Source: Ascidia mentula
Lineage: Eukaryota > Chordata > Ascidiacea > Phlebobranchia > Ascidiidae
DNA length: 64,000 nt
Assembly: GCA_947561715.1 (NCBI GenBank)
Contig: OX387205.1
Coordinates: forward strand, 8,499,001-8,563,000
Direction: 5' to 3'
Shown: piece after piece, positions 13,544-25,965 of the stretch
How positions within the stretch are numbered: the first letter of the stretch is position 1
How the letters are laid out: each line of letters starts with the position of its first letter
The notes under the pieces: generated by a model
Seen by the model: only the letters and a program-made list of their open reading frames with translations
Database searches by the model: none
Told to the model about the DNA's origin: nothing
Made by a program: the position numbers and the translations under genes

Positions 13544-16500
13544 TATCCTCTTGTTCGCACAGTTCGTTCTAATTCAACCTTATCGGTGCAGGTTACCATT
13601 ATATGCTGCATAGAAATCATTCAAAAGTTATTTTGGCAGAACCATTGATTTGGGAAACAATTTTTCATCACTTTAATCAAATTCAAATACATAAATCACA
13701 AAGACGAAACAACTTGCAAAGAATATACGTCCCTTGTTTGATTTCTATTTTACCTCGATAAATATGCGGGAAGTTCCCGTTAGTCCCAAGTCCACGTGTT
13801 CGGTCTGTACTTTGTAGTGCATAAAATTTTCGCACTTGATATGAACCGGAGGTGCGATACGAAAGCAAATTTGCCCGGAGACCACAACACGCATAAGCAA
13901 TGATCGGCGCTTGAGATAGAAGCCCGCCCCCAAGAATTGAACGTGAGTAAATAAGGCGATTTGGCCGCCGGGCTTTCGGTTTGTTTGTTGTTTTGAATTC
14001 TATAGTATAGGTGGTTATGCATGACAATGACATTTTTTATTTATATATTTTTCTGCCATTTTTATGTTTTTGTTTTAATAATCCGTCATAATAAACCAAC
14101 AAACAAATAAATGTTTTCCAACAAGATAAAAATGTCAACCAGTGTTGGACGGAGTATTTGTTATTGCCAATATAACTTCTTTGTACGGCATTTACTGGTT
14201 AGATTTGGGAGCTGCAAAATACGAAGCTCGAAAAAATATTCTGAAGTGTTTGTGCATTCCTCCATGCTGATATAACAAGCACTTTGGTGCAAGTCAGTAC
14301 TTCAACTAAATTACGGTGTCAGCATGGTAAGGTTAGTTACTGCGATTTTGCTTACCAGTAAAAAACCTATAATGCATTCGCTTACTAATTGTGAATTGCG
14401 ATTAAATCAACAGAACCATTCTAGAGTTTACCCACATTTCATCCTTTTTAAATGAAAGCCTTGAGATAGGCAGGTTTTGCGCTAATAGGTCTTGATTTGC
14501 TTTAAATGGATTGAAAAACCATGATGTATGTACTGCTTCATACCACATAGTAGTTTTATGTACAAGAATTTGAACTACGGCAAAAACTAACAACAAGTGT
14601 ACCCTACCGTATGACCCACATACACAAACCTACACCACCTTAACACGAAGGCATTCTGCGCAGTTAGCTCTAAAACGGTTAAGTAGGCTATACGCGGTAA
14701 ACACACGACAGGGTTGTTCTGCCGGTCACCTAAAGCTTTCTGCCTTTCCTTGCAATGATAAGCAACTCAAGCGTTGGCGGTATCCAGCTTTGCGGCGTAC
14801 GGAACGGCTCAAATTTCGGCACTGAGCCGTTGTGATCTGCACGGGACCGGTGGAAACCTCCAGTCTGCGGTTTCTTCTATACCTGGTCCCGTGCTTGCGA
14901 AGATTAGTACTAATTTTATATCTTGCAACCTTAGAAATAGTTCAAAGTTCCGATTTAATGATTTTTTTGGAGCGAAAAACTTTGCTAAACGGTGTAGCTT
15001 TGAAAAGAGTTTATTTTGTATTCTTCTTCAAGTCGACCTTTTGTGGAAAGTGTGCTGCGGCAAACCGGTTCAATCATTATTTCACAGCGCGACGTAAAAA
15101 CTTAAAATCCTCAGTGGACAATAAACGGCGCGTAATTTTACTACTCAGCACCCACGCACTGTGTACATTTGCACTATTACGCAAACCTTTAACTTACATT
15201 CACGCATACCAACCAACCCAGCCTCGCGACGGCTTTGAACAAGGCAGTAAAATTTCCAAACTCGCCTACAAATGATTATACTGGGGCCAGGCGCATCACT
15301 TTACCCTGTTTGATCTGTGAGCAGTTGCTCGGTCACGCTTCGCTCGTAGCGATTAGTCGGCAAAGCTAGAAATTTTGCTCGTTCGTAAGGCTACGCGTTT
15401 GCTGATAAGGCACGTACGAGCAATTAACTCGTGGTAGCAACGGCACGTGAGCTTTGTTTATCTGTGCACCAAAGACACACTGCGTTGCAATACTAACAGG
15501 CGTGTCCGTGTTTGTCGGCAAATTTCAGTTTTTTCGCTGTGACAATTACGCACGAAAAGCTTCATCAAATGCCTTCACTAATGTGCTTTTGAAAAGGTCC
15601 CATCGCAAGCAACACCCCAGTCCACAACACGGCAATCGGAGGTAAACATGCAAAACAAATGTCAGACCTGCTACTGTTCGACTGCCCGACAACCAATCAC
15701 GCACCTTCAGTGTATATAGTGTAGCACAATCTAAGCTGTCTCCAGTCCAGACTGGTCTGTGTGGATCAACAACACTGCAAGGAATATATCGTCGCTGACG
15801 GCTTTTTTCTCGAGGAGACTTTTTTCTTCGTATGACACGTTCCCCAAGGCTCGGAATAATAAAGGGAAACCCAAGCATCCAAAACAGTGCCTCGTTGTCA
15901 TTGGTTTTTATATCTTTTGCTGTATTTTGAGGGTGTTGCTAATGGTTTGCAATGTACATGTATTTTTGTTTTAATTTGGCCACGAAACTGATTGTTTTTT
16001 TATGTTTCTTTGTAAATGCTAGTGAAACAAATGTGTTTGCTCTTAGCAATATAGAATGCTTCCACACATACGCAAGAAAATCCAAAGGGTTCTATTTTTA
16101 CTGATTTGAACAAATAACGAGTCTCCATTCATTAAAATTAAAGCAACCCGGTGAAGGTTTGCGCCAGGATAGAAATATTACTTCGAGACCGCAAAGAGCC
16201 CCCAGCTGAGTTGGTCGCACGCGAGTTCTGTGTTTGTACGTCACTTTATGGAAGATTGAAAGCGTTGGTGCTCCTGAGTTCCATCGGAATTAATGCCCCT
16301 TCGAAAAATATGACTTCTCTCTTAGCCTCGACAATGGGCGCGCGACAAGCGGTTTATTTCACGCCTCGGCGCCAAAGAATGTCAGTCAAATACAGTGGAT
16401 GTGGAGATTTCGTGCGAGGGATGAATTATTTAACTCCCGTAGAGCTGATATGTCAGCCCAAGTGAATGCAGTTGGTATTGTCGCTGGCGTATTCGAGTGT

Positions 16501-17578
16501 GCGGTAAAGGAAAGAAATAATTCCCCTTCAAGTATGTGTAAAAGAACATTTTGGTACAAAGGCTCTGATATAAAAACAAGTATATCTGCCCCCAAGAGCA
16601 CAAGGAACAATTCAAAGACATTCGACACATACTTAATTAATTACAAGCAACAACGTAACAAAGCATGAATCACTTTCTAAATTCTTTGCATAGTTGTGAG
16701 TAAGCATGGTGCTCTACAACCTATAATTATTTGTTGACAACGAGCAACAATTAAATCTACAGGTCCAAAGAATTTAAATGATTTAAGCACTATGAAAAAC
16801 TCATGTAACTTCCCATTTGGCCACAACACTCTAGCCCAGTTAACTCTACTCGTATAGCTACCTTTATTCTACAGCTTTAGTCCAAAAGCGAACTACAATA
16901 GTTTAAAAAGCCTTTCGTTGTCTAACTGGTAATTGCGCAGCCTGCAAATCAGATCGACCAACTGACATCAAGGGTAACGAGTCAAGGAAAGCTTTCAATC
17001 ATACAAGTTACAGTTGAGGAATATTGGATAAACGTTATTTATAAAAAAAAACTATGTTTTTTAATCCTCCGCTTGATTCCCAGGCGTCACTTTGCCAATA
17101 ATTGCCTGAAGAATGTCTTAACAACGCTTAACAGGGTAATTACCATCTCATTATCCTGCACTAAGACAGCATTATGGGTGGCAAGCTTTGCTTTAACGAA
17201 AGCCGCTGATCCACTGAATTGACCAAGAAAAACGTGCGCCCATCTTTCAAACTGTGATATTTTGCAGAACTCTAATTGGGGTTTATTGCGTTGGGCAGTT
17301 GGTTGAAGCTATGGTTGATTGATGAATGTTTCTTTGATTAAAGAGAAAACACGTGTTTAGGTTGTTTTAACAAGGCGGTTTGTCGGGACTTTACAAGCCC
17401 CAGCCAGCGGTTTTGAGCGAAGTGGACAAATTCGGTTGATGCTATGATTGATTAACAAATAGTTCTACGAGTTTTTCAAGGACATCTTTTGGTTGTGGAC
17501 GCTACAACGAAAACACACGTGTAAAATCAGACGGCATCCATGAAAATGCGGCGCTCTTTTTTAGATAGCTGAATATGA

Positions 17579-17741
17579 AAAGCAGCAGACAAAGTGTGTA
17601 CACGCACTATTTCGACCTGTAAGGTCTCATCAGTGAAGCTGTTGACAGTGGCACTGTGCTAGCTTTTACACTAGCGGGCACACTATAATTTCCACTTTGT
17701 GGCACCTTTCGGTCAACGTCGATCCGATGGGTACCCTATAC
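17579..17741 (-). mobile_element. Damaged copy of the hammerhead-bearing inverted-repeat element
   Basis: Aligns by eye with the left 165 bp of the intact element at 33060-33354, including GTGTGTACACGCACT, CGACCTGTAAGGTCTCATCAG, the GCTAG/CTAGC hairpin and a diverged TCGATCC segment, with scattered substitutions and small indels. The right half, with the second inverted repeat, is absent or unrecognisable. Strand is given for the ribozyme-bearing orientation. Confidence 0.75.
17581..17640 (-). ncRNA. Candidate hammerhead ribozyme motif (decayed copy)
   Basis: On the minus strand the order is stem I strand AGCTTCA, core CTGATGA, stem II GACC-TTACA-GGTC, core GAAA, then AGTG...CACT able to form a stem III hairpin, then GTC, then TGCTGCT. 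All core residues are present. Stem I has two internal mismatches, so cleavage by this copy is doubtful. Confidence 0.45.
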
Positions 17742-20537
17742 TTTTTTGCACATATATATGAAAAGCTATATCAAATTAAAAAAAATGAACCGTGTAACAC
17801 TTTCAGGCAGTTGCCTTCGTATAAAACAAACTGATATGTTTAATTTCCTTTCGCAAAACCAGTCTACAAGTATAGTTCCATTAGTACTCACCAAGCCGCA
17901 GTCTATTTTGCCCAAAATGTCTGACATACCTGCCTTTCATGTAGTAGTAAGTGTCTAATGGCAAATGGAGATGAATTGTTTGCGTACATTGAAATAGGGA
18001 TAGGGCGAGGGAATGAGCTTTGCCAACGAGCAGGCGATTTATTCCCATCAATGAAGACAGATGACTTTTAAATCCCGATGTCTGCGTCTGTCGTTTTGTT
18101 AAAGCTTGCAGAAATTTGCTTCAGATCACAGCTTGGGGCGTCAAATAGGTTTGTGGAGTCTTATCTCTGTCCAAACCAGGCAGGAATTTTGCGAATGCAG
18201 AACGGAGGCCAAAAATAGAATTTTCACTTCTATTCTGCTGTTCTTGCGGTGTTACAAGTTTTACGAGGTTTGAACACTGGAGAAATATAACCTTTTATAA
18301 AACACCATATTTGTTCACCCAAAGAACGACGCTGAGTTGGGTTGCCTTTGTTTTTATAAGACTAAAAGGGTCTTGTAAAAGATTACAAACCGCATCCATA
18401 AATTTTGAAAAGAAGAATCGTTTTACGACTGAAGATCCCAATGTTAGTGGAGGGTCTGAAAAGTGCGGTTTATGTAATATGTTTAACAAGAAAAAATGTT
18501 TCCACAAAATGATACCAAAAATAAATGCAGTATATATATATATACATGGGTATATGAGTGAAGCGCTTTGACGAATTTTGTTTAAATCATTGATTTTTTT
18601 TCAACACCGGGATATCCTGGGCACGTTGGGCGCCTGAACAACGCTGAAAAAAATATTTACAGCTCCAGACGACATCGTGCGGAGTGGGAAATCATTAATC
18701 GATCTAATAATTTAAACCAGGCAGGAATTCTTGTTTTAAAGACTGAAATATTACATATGTTTATCAAGCTGTCGAAGATAATTTTTTTATTATGTTTCTG
18801 TTTCCGGTGTCAAATCTCAAAATGAAATGATAATTGTCGAAGTGAGCTGTAGACGGGGTCACTATTTTGACCAACCAGTGCAGTTTGGTGCAGATTGTTT
18901 GCTCTAGTGCCTACTCCTATATGAATTTCGTATCGGTTTTTCAGCAGTTGCTTGGCCGCATTGTGTCTTTCCTGGGTTTGTTTCTGGTGGTTTGAACCTA
19001 TGTCAGCGATTAAAAGTCAATATATAACGTGGAAGCCTTTTCCGGGCTGTTCGGCATTTCTTGTGCTCAGATCTGTGACTTGCAACAAAGGCTGATATAT
19101 TTATGCTGGGTAGGGTCACAACTGCCAGCCTTTCTTTCTATTAAGTCCCTGATTTACACGTTTGCATAGGACCTCCATTATTGGATAGCCTACATCTTGG
19201 ACGGAAGTCGGTAACCCACGGTTTCGGTGCCACATGTGGTTCTTTCAAGTACGCAATTTCACGTGTAGCTTCTGGTAAATATAGTGTTACGTAATTCCAA
19301 TACCACGCAGTTATGTATCAAATGATTCTTTTATTTTAAGGTTATACACGCATTCTTATTCATCTATTCTATAGAATTGAGCATGATTATCCGCACTAGC
19401 AAGTACTACGAGATAAAATGTCATAATAGTATACTATGATTTAAAAACGGGCGGCTGGAATCTTAATATTTGAAGAAACTGCATGTATCTCTTTATTCTT
19501 TCGACTAAATATCGTTAAGCATAAACATGTTTGGTTGAAAATGAACATATTTGTACATTTGTACAACGCCGCCAATTAAGCAAATACGCCACATATATAA
19601 AATTTTGAAGGTTATGATGACGTCATGGTAACAAATTATGACGCAACAATGTTGCCGCCCACCATATCAAACGCACATAACTTTGCCGTTTTTTCAATGG
19701 ATTTCGATGAATTTTGCACAAGTTGCATAGAATGGCACGTAAAAATGAAAATTCCATCAATTTTGAGGACAAATATTTTTATATATTGCCATAAATCGGC
19801 CATAACTATTAGGACATTACAGAATTATTTCGCGTTTCTACGAACAATACGTAAATTAATGACGTTCGAATTTTTTTACCTTTGAATTTTTATTGGTAAT
19901 TCTTCATAAACTGTGAAGAAAATTGGGTATAAAAGGACTGGGTCGTGTTCAAAGTTTTGTGGACCGGAAAAGGATGATGTAAATACATGTACGTAGCTCT
20001 CTGCGCAGTGTGTTTGTTACCCTTTTACAAAGGTGTTTGCAGGCAGATTTCGCATATATGTGTGAAGAAATATTGGTAAAATTGGATTCTACGAGTACGA
20101 TGACCCACAACAATATAGTCAAATTTTATTGTGGTTGTGGTAGACGCGTTATTACGGAGACCAGCAAAAAGGAAAAATGAATATAGACAAAGGAGAAAAG
20201 CTTTTGTAATTATTTTCAGCCTTGTCATGTGAGGAGCTGGTTTGACTCAGTTCCGAAACCATCTTCCTTGATAAACGTTACTCCTGTCAAAAGACTGATA
20301 GACAGGAGAGGAAATTAGATTTACCGGAAAGTGCAGATGACATAACTTCAAATTCTAATTTATTAACTGCAAGACAGGATGCAAATCATTTTTATCCAAC
20401 CACTCGCAGTCTGACAACTTGGTTTTTAATACAGCATGAAAAAGGATAGGCCCATTGTTTAGTTTAGGGGAAATAAGCTTTGTCTTCCAGCCACAGAAGA
20501 TATCTTTGAAAGTTACCATTTTATAATGTAAATTTTA

Positions 20538-20548
20538 ATTTTTTACAG
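20538..20548 (+). promoter_or_regulatory. Possible splice or trans-splice acceptor ahead of the copper transporter
   Basis: A pyrimidine-rich run ending TTTTTTACAG lies about 85 bp upstream of the proposed start codon. If the organism is a tunicate this could accept a spliced leader. It could equally be an ordinary 5' UTR intron end. Not testable from genomic sequence alone. Confidence 0.3.
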
Positions 20549-20632
20549 GCCTAGGGATGAACAACCATAGATTCTAATATGATTTAGTGCTGTGCATTGA
20601 TGCTGTAAGTTTATTTGTTGAAGATTAGTGTG

Positions 20633-21946
20633 ATGGAGGTATGTTATGGTGGTGTGTCAATCTTGTTTGCTTTCATTTTGTTATTCTTTTTTCTAGGAAT
20701 ATTTTTCCTGGTGGAATCTTCCTTTCCAGTTTTTGTTTTACAGTTGGGAGGTTTCTTCAACAACCGCATTAGTTTTTACTTCCATTGGTATATAAACAAA
20801 TGACATAGTAAATGGTTCCATGTTGCTCAACTTGCTTTTATTGCTCATTTTTAGCTATCTTCTGTGTTGCTATCCTGTATGAAGCGATCAGGGTGATCAC
20901 CCTTTTAATTCACAAAAAACATTTTGCTCTGCCCTTAAAAGTTGTTGCAACTGAAGAACAGAGTGGAGGAGATGATCTGCCTGTTGATCAGATTGAAGTT
21001 CCAGACAGTGTAGAGTTTGTGAAATGTCAAAGGTGAGTACTTGTTTGGGTCCATACAAAAAATTGGTATATTTTGTACCCAAATTTATTATTATGTTGTT
21101 TACTTTCGTCCAGTTTAGTTGAAATATGATTTGGTGATTGTCAAAACTGTTTCTTGGGTTTGGTGATTACTTTACTACTTTGCCTGGAAACATTTAGGGA
21201 AAGAAGTAAACTTACCAATCTTGATGGTTATGTACATGTATCTTCACCATCTATCCCCCTGATTCCTAACCTTTTTTACTTGTTCCCATCGCGGTCCATC
21301 TTGCCATTCACTGTGACATTTTTTTAGCGTATACACTCTCTTTCCAATTTATGCATTGGCCTGGTGTTTGTAAAGGAACTAGACTATTTTATCAGGTCCT
21401 GGGACTTCCATTAAAGGCCGATACGGTTTATCTATCAAGGCCACAATGTTCTTTTACTGCCATTCAGTTTCAAATTGATATGTTACTATCACCAATCTGA
21501 ACTATAAGATTGGATATTGATGGAATTTAATATATATGTATATTTATATAATCAATTCCAATGATTCAAAATCCCCGCACCCCTGTGGCCTATCTGAATA
21601 TTGTGTTGTTCCAATATTTTTCACATTACAATGTAACTATTTGATTTATTATGTGCTTGTACATTTCAGAAAGAAAAACCACTATCTTCAAACACTTGTT
21701 CATATTTTCAAAGTAATACTGAGCTATGGATTGATGCTTGCAATAATGACATTTAACGGCTATATTGCGATGGCTATCATTTTGGGTGCAACCTTTGGAT
21801 ATTATATCTTTTGTCATAAGCTGGAAGATCTGGTTCCCACAGAAACCACTAATGAAGAGGATTCCTTTACCAGAAGCACAACAGCAGTATCCCCTGACCC
21901 ATCAATACAATCTTTAATACCGGGGCCATCTTCTGCACAAACTTAG
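20633..21946 (+). CDS. CTR-family copper transporter (SLC31-like)
   Basis: Exons 20633-20638, 20697-20787, 20855-21032 and 21670-21946 join in frame. CTR proteins are trimeric membrane channels importing Cu(I) at the plasma membrane or releasing it from endosomes and lysosomes. TM1 contains SWEVSSTTALVF...AIFCVAILYEAIRV. A variable hydrophilic loop follows. TM2 contains the copper-selecting MxxxM motif (LMLAIMTFNGY) and TM3 the packing motif GxxxG (GATFG). The N-terminus is short, begins MEEYFSWWN and lacks the Met-rich extracellular motifs of CTR1, and its length up to TM1 matches SLC31A2, so I favour a CTR2-like member. The first coding exon is only six bases (Met-Glu), so the start is the least certain part; an upstream coding exon could replace it. 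The C-terminal tail is acidic, Ser/Thr-rich and lacks the HCH motif of CTR1. Confidence 0.85.
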
Positions 21947-22135
21947 TTTCAAGAATTATTGGGCAGGCATATCAAAAAGCCATTACCTAAAAATTGCAAC
22001 ACATGCTTCATATGTTTGTTGGCTTGTTAGATGCCATGCGTTTGGATATATCATACTTTCATTTTTATTTTGCACTGTGATATTTACTGTTATAATGCAG
22101 TGCTGTTCTGCGTTTAGTTTGCACTCCATCCATGA

Positions 22136-22141
22136 AATAAA
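22136..22141 (+). other. Poly(A) signal, copper transporter
   Basis: AATAAA about 190 bp after the stop codon at 21946, the first canonical hexamer on this strand. Confidence 0.5.
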
Positions 22142-22650
22142 TTTTTACAATGATGGACACTTGCAAATGGTAAAACCAAATATTGTTTGCTTGCATTATC
22201 AAATTATCCTATTCCTGCCCTCAGAGATTTTACCAAGCAGTCATTTATTCTTGAAAAAAATTTTGTTCTTATATTATCAACTTGTGATGTTTTATTTATT
22301 TATCATAGTGTGGTATTTATTATAATGTAAAATTGTTTTGTGTGAAGTTTATTGGTTCCAACTACAATGATATTTTCTCATCATTTGTGGTTTTAATTTT
22401 TGAAGTACATTAGATTGGATCCACTGAAACATTGTTTTAAATATACACTAGTTCTTTTCAAATGAACAAAAAGTTTCTTAAAGGTGCCCTTATTCAGATT
22501 GTTATTTAGTGATAATGCTTGTCATGTAATACTGTTGATGTCTCTTTGGCCTGTCATCCTCTGCCATCCACCATGTATACAAAAACTATATCTTTGGTTA
22601 AATTTTTCACCAATAAACAAACTATCATGCAATTTTGTACTATATGTGAC

Positions 22651-22656
22651 TTTATT
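22651..22656 (-). other. Poly(A) signal, ELP2
   Basis: AATAAA on the minus strand, about 30 bp beyond the ELP2 stop codon. Implies a very short 3' UTR. Confidence 0.55.
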
Positions 22657-22684
22657 CAGTTTTGTCAAAGGTATTGGGGAGCAA

Positions 22685-25117
22685 TCAACGGAGGGAAAAT
22701 TTAAATATTTTAACTTGGTGGTCCTGACCACAAGATGCCAAAAAAAGATCATTTGGGTTGTTTGTGTCTTTTCGTGGTCGCCATTTAAGTTGTTTTACAG
22801 CAAGACAGTGCGACATGTTAGCATCAAATGTAAACAAATCAACAAATGCATTGTTACTTTCCCCTGAAAATGAGACAATTTTTATTTTTCCGCTCTCAAG
22901 TCCAACAGCTAATGTGTAGTCTTTCAAGGTGGAAAATTTGGGTGTGAATGCAACGGCTGTAACAGGTTCTTGGCAGTTGTTTACTGATTGCCTTCGAACT
23001 TTAACCTCACAAGCAGACTTGTTTTCTTCCACTAATTCCCATACCATAACTTTTTTATCTCTAGAGGCTGTTGCAAAGTAGATATTATCAAATGACCATG
23101 AACAGGACCAAATAATTCGAGCGTGGCCTTGTTTCTTTTCACTGACTGCTGCAATCTTTGTTCTGAGTCCATCTGGGGTAATTTCAATGCTGTGCAAAAT
23201 CCATGTGCGATCTCTTGAAACAGAAAGCAAATATTTGTCATTAGGTGAGAACTCCATCTGCGTTACAGTTAACACATGTCCTGGCAAAGATGCCACCTGC
23301 TCCCATGTATCTATACCCCAGAGTATAATCTCAGAATACTTGGGTTGTGAAGATTTTGCAGCAGAGGCAATTAAAGTGCCAGCATGGTTACTTGTGACAC
23401 AGAACAACTCATACACATGACCATAAAGCTTTCTGCATTCAGGCCAAAGACTGTTTTGAGCCAAATGTGTTTCAGGAGGTGGTTGCCTCAGTTCAACAGG
23501 AGTAAACAGGTTTTCTACATATTGATCACTGCTACGCTTGTCTTCCACTTTCGCATCTTTTACGCTGTCATTGGAGTACACACTTTTGTTTGAAAGACCC
23601 AATGCAGGAACAGAAGCACCCATTGGGGCTTCAGAGATGTTATCTGTAATGTTGTGCAATGTCAATTTACTGAAATTAGTAAGAAGGTTTTGTGGTGCAT
23701 CAAACACACGCAACACTTTTTCATCAGCTCCAGATACAAATCTAACACTGCTGATAGCATGTATACAGTTGAGGTCATAACCATGAATTTGTGGTCTGGC
23801 AATCTCATGCCAGGTCTTCATCCCTTCTGATGATTGCCATTCTGAAAACAGACGTGTTGTTTGATCCTCACTTGTGCTTAACAAATACCTTCCATATACG
23901 GGCTCCCAACCAATACCATTCACTGTGGATGCATGACCACTGACTGTAATGGCAGGTTTCCATTCTTGTTTTAACTGCCTTTTCCATGCATGTAATGCAC
24001 CATTAAAGGTATGTGAAATAATGTAAGTTGCATCATGGTTAAAAAACGCTCCATAAAACCCTAAAGTATTTCCGCCAACTTCTCCCATACGTACTTCGTC
24101 CAGCCAAACTTTTTGTTCATCATTATATTCCCAGATGACAACAGTTTTGTCCATTGATGCTGAAACAAGAGACAAGGTGCCCAAATTGCCATTCAACGAG
24201 CTCCACTGCACAGTGTTAACCCAGTTTTCATGGCCTGAAAGCACTGCATCAATCATGACGGTGTATTTTGTAATAATACCATCACTAGCAACTGAGGAAA
24301 AATTGTGCTGCTTTAGTCTCAAATCAAAGGATTCATTCTTTTCTTCGGTTTTGTTTGAATCTGTCTTGTAAATTTTCCAGATTCTAATATATGAATCTTG
24401 AGAGCAGCTTGCCAAAAGGATTTCGTTGCCAATTGTGGTAAAATTAACCCCTCTTACCCAATCCTCATGTCCTTTAAGATTTAAAATATTTTCACACTGT
24501 GTACTTGCAGAGCTTCCTTGAAATGTGTACAACTTTACTAAGAAGTCATCACATGCACATGCTATTATTGGGACATCACTTAACGGCAATACATGAATGC
24601 CGAGTCCAAGAACAAAGCCAAAGCCGAACTCAAATGTTTGAAAACACTCAAGGTCATTAAAACTGTTGCAACTTCTCCATAGTTTCAAATTTGAATCGGC
24701 ACCAGCTGAAACAACTATAACAACATCATTGTTTCCAACTTGTAACATAAGTCCGTCAAGGCACATGACACCTGCTTTATGAGCTTTAAGCTCTTTAGTG
24801 AAAGTTAAACTGTCATTGCCGTCACTTTTCCAACAAATAACTGTTCCATCATTTGACCCAGAAAGCAAAACATCTGTCTTTTTAAGAGTTTTATTTATCT
24901 GATTTTGCTTTTTTGCCCACTTTATCGAGATAACTTTTGCATTGTGTCGGTTTAAAGTTTGAATTCTCTGTCTTTGTTTGCAAATAATAGGTTCATACAA
25001 TACAACAGATGTGGAACAGCCGAAAGAAATTCTCCCATTTGGCCCAATGTCAAGCGAATTATGAGTACGATTTGCACTGGCAAAAATATGTTCCAATGTT
25101 ACTTTTGAAGTTTCCAT
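22685..25117 (-). CDS. ELP2: Elongator complex protein 2 (WD40 protein)
   Basis: An uninterrupted 810-residue frame. ELP2 is the two-propeller WD40 scaffold of Elongator, which modifies wobble uridines in tRNA anticodons and is tied to transcription elongation. WD repeats are visible throughout, for example GHEDWVRGVNF, SGHENWVNTVQWSS, SMDKTVVIWEY, SGHASTVNGIGWEP, PGHVLTVTQMEFSPNDKYLL and SRDKKVMVWEL. The ELP2-specific stretches RPQIHGYDLNC, FVSGADEKVLRVFDAP and VPALGLSNK between the propellers make the assignment firm. Length equals the usual 800-830 residues, so the gene is complete. It has no introns, while its neighbours are intron-rich. It converges on the copper transporter (738 bp between stops) and is head-to-head with VARS1. 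CpG is low in its coding sequence, as expected for a broadly expressed, body-methylated invertebrate gene. Confidence 0.96.
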   Translation of the reverse strand: METSKVTLEHIFASANRTHNSLDIGPNGRISFGCSTSVVLYEPIICKQRQRIQTLNRHNAKVISIKWAKKQNQINKTLKKTDVLLSGSNDGTVICWKSDGNDSLTFTKELKAHKAGVMCLDGLMLQVGNNDVVIVVSAGADSNLKLWRSCNSFNDLECFQTFEFGFGFVLGLGIHVLPLSDVPIIACACDDFLVKLYTFQGSSASTQCENILNLKGHEDWVRGVNFTTIGNEILLASCSQDSYIRIWKIYKTDSNKTEEKNESFDLRLKQHNFSSVASDGIITKYTVMIDAVLSGHENWVNTVQWSSLNGNLGTLSLVSASMDKTVVIWEYNDEQKVWLDEVRMGEVGGNTLGFYGAFFNHDATYIISHTFNGALHAWKRQLKQEWKPAITVSGHASTVNGIGWEPVYGRYLLSTSEDQTTRLFSEWQSSEGMKTWHEIARPQIHGYDLNCIHAISSVRFVSGADEKVLRVFDAPQNLLTNFSKLTLHNITDNISEAPMGASVPALGLSNKSVYSNDSVKDAKVEDKRSSDQYVENLFTPVELRQPPPETHLAQNSLWPECRKLYGHVYELFCVTSNHAGTLIASAAKSSQPKYSEIILWGIDTWEQVASLPGHVLTVTQMEFSPNDKYLLSVSRDRTWILHSIEITPDGLRTKIAAVSEKKQGHARIIWSCSWSFDNIYFATASRDKKVMVWELVEENKSACEVKVRRQSVNNCQEPVTAVAFTPKFSTLKDYTLAVGLESGKIKIVSFSGESNNAFVDLFTFDANMSHCLAVKQLKWRPRKDTNNPNDLFLASCGQDHQVKIFKFSLR

Positions 25118-25965
25118 GTTTTGCTATGTGCGTATTTAGAAATCTAGAAAGGTAATAAAATTTTATCACGTACTATAAGTACAGAGACTATATACTAATT
25201 TTTCAATAGAGCATCAGCTTATTTATGTTAATTAAACTACTAAAAATATCCATTTTATAGCCATGCCCTGCTTTACCAAACAAAATTACCCGTTTTTAAA
25301 GGTAATCACAAAAACGAGGGCAAGCACAAGTCAACGGTGTAACTCGTTACAACGGAAAATTTAGTGTTCATTGATCAATTTAACAAATACAATGAAAACT
25401 TATACCATAAAGGTTTAAAATTATACCAGTGATAACATTTTGGTGAGGTTGCTGACTTTGATAATGGGTGATGGCCTGCATTTACACACGTTACTCTACA
25501 CTCCACACTTACAAGGTTGGTACAGAAAGGGGAAATCACCTGGTTGACTCCTCTTAAAACGTGGAAATTATTTTATTTTCACATCGGTAGCAAACTAATT
25601 TACATGTTCACCAGTGCCGCAACGTTTTACAACTGTTCAGTCTTTCGCTATAAAATTTCAAAATCTGCCTGACTTAGGCCCCAAATTGACCGCGAAGCCA
25701 GTGTATGGTATACATGGTATTTAACATGTCATGAAATTGAAACTGGATCGGATGTTGCATCATGCAGTTATTAAAATGTAATATTATTTGGCTTGGGTAG
25801 ATTGTAAACACAAATAAGTCACCGTTTCCTCGCCTTGCATCAGCTGGTATTGATGAATTTAAATTCGGTCGTCGTTATGAGGGCGTATCTCTTTTATATT
25901 TGGTCCGACGTTAACATTAAACACTCTTGTTGAAGGGGTCTATACGTACTTCTGCTGATGACAGA
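25118..25965. promoter_or_regulatory. Shared divergent promoter region of ELP2 and VARS1
   Basis: 848 bp separate the two start codons on opposite strands, so both promoters and 5' UTRs must lie here unless an upstream non-coding exon is spliced in from elsewhere. No clear TATA box was seen for either gene, in keeping with housekeeping promoters. No other gene is apparent. Confidence 0.6.

Larger units (their letters stand above)
13544..20547. other. Intergenic region, no gene recognised
   Basis: Seven kilobases between the putative start of the coiled-coil gene and the copper transporter. Open frames on both strands are short and lack recognisable motifs. The only structured item is the damaged repeat copy at 17.58-17.74 kb. 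Two short diverged direct repeats (GTTGAAGCTATGGTTGATTG-like) lie near 17.31 and 17.43 kb. AT-rich runs occur near 18.53 kb. Confidence 0.5.

Noticed and set aside
25927-25965. Longer VARS1 start at a TTG codon upstream
   Set aside because: Non-ATG start without support. The ATG at 25966 begins the normal GST-like domain.
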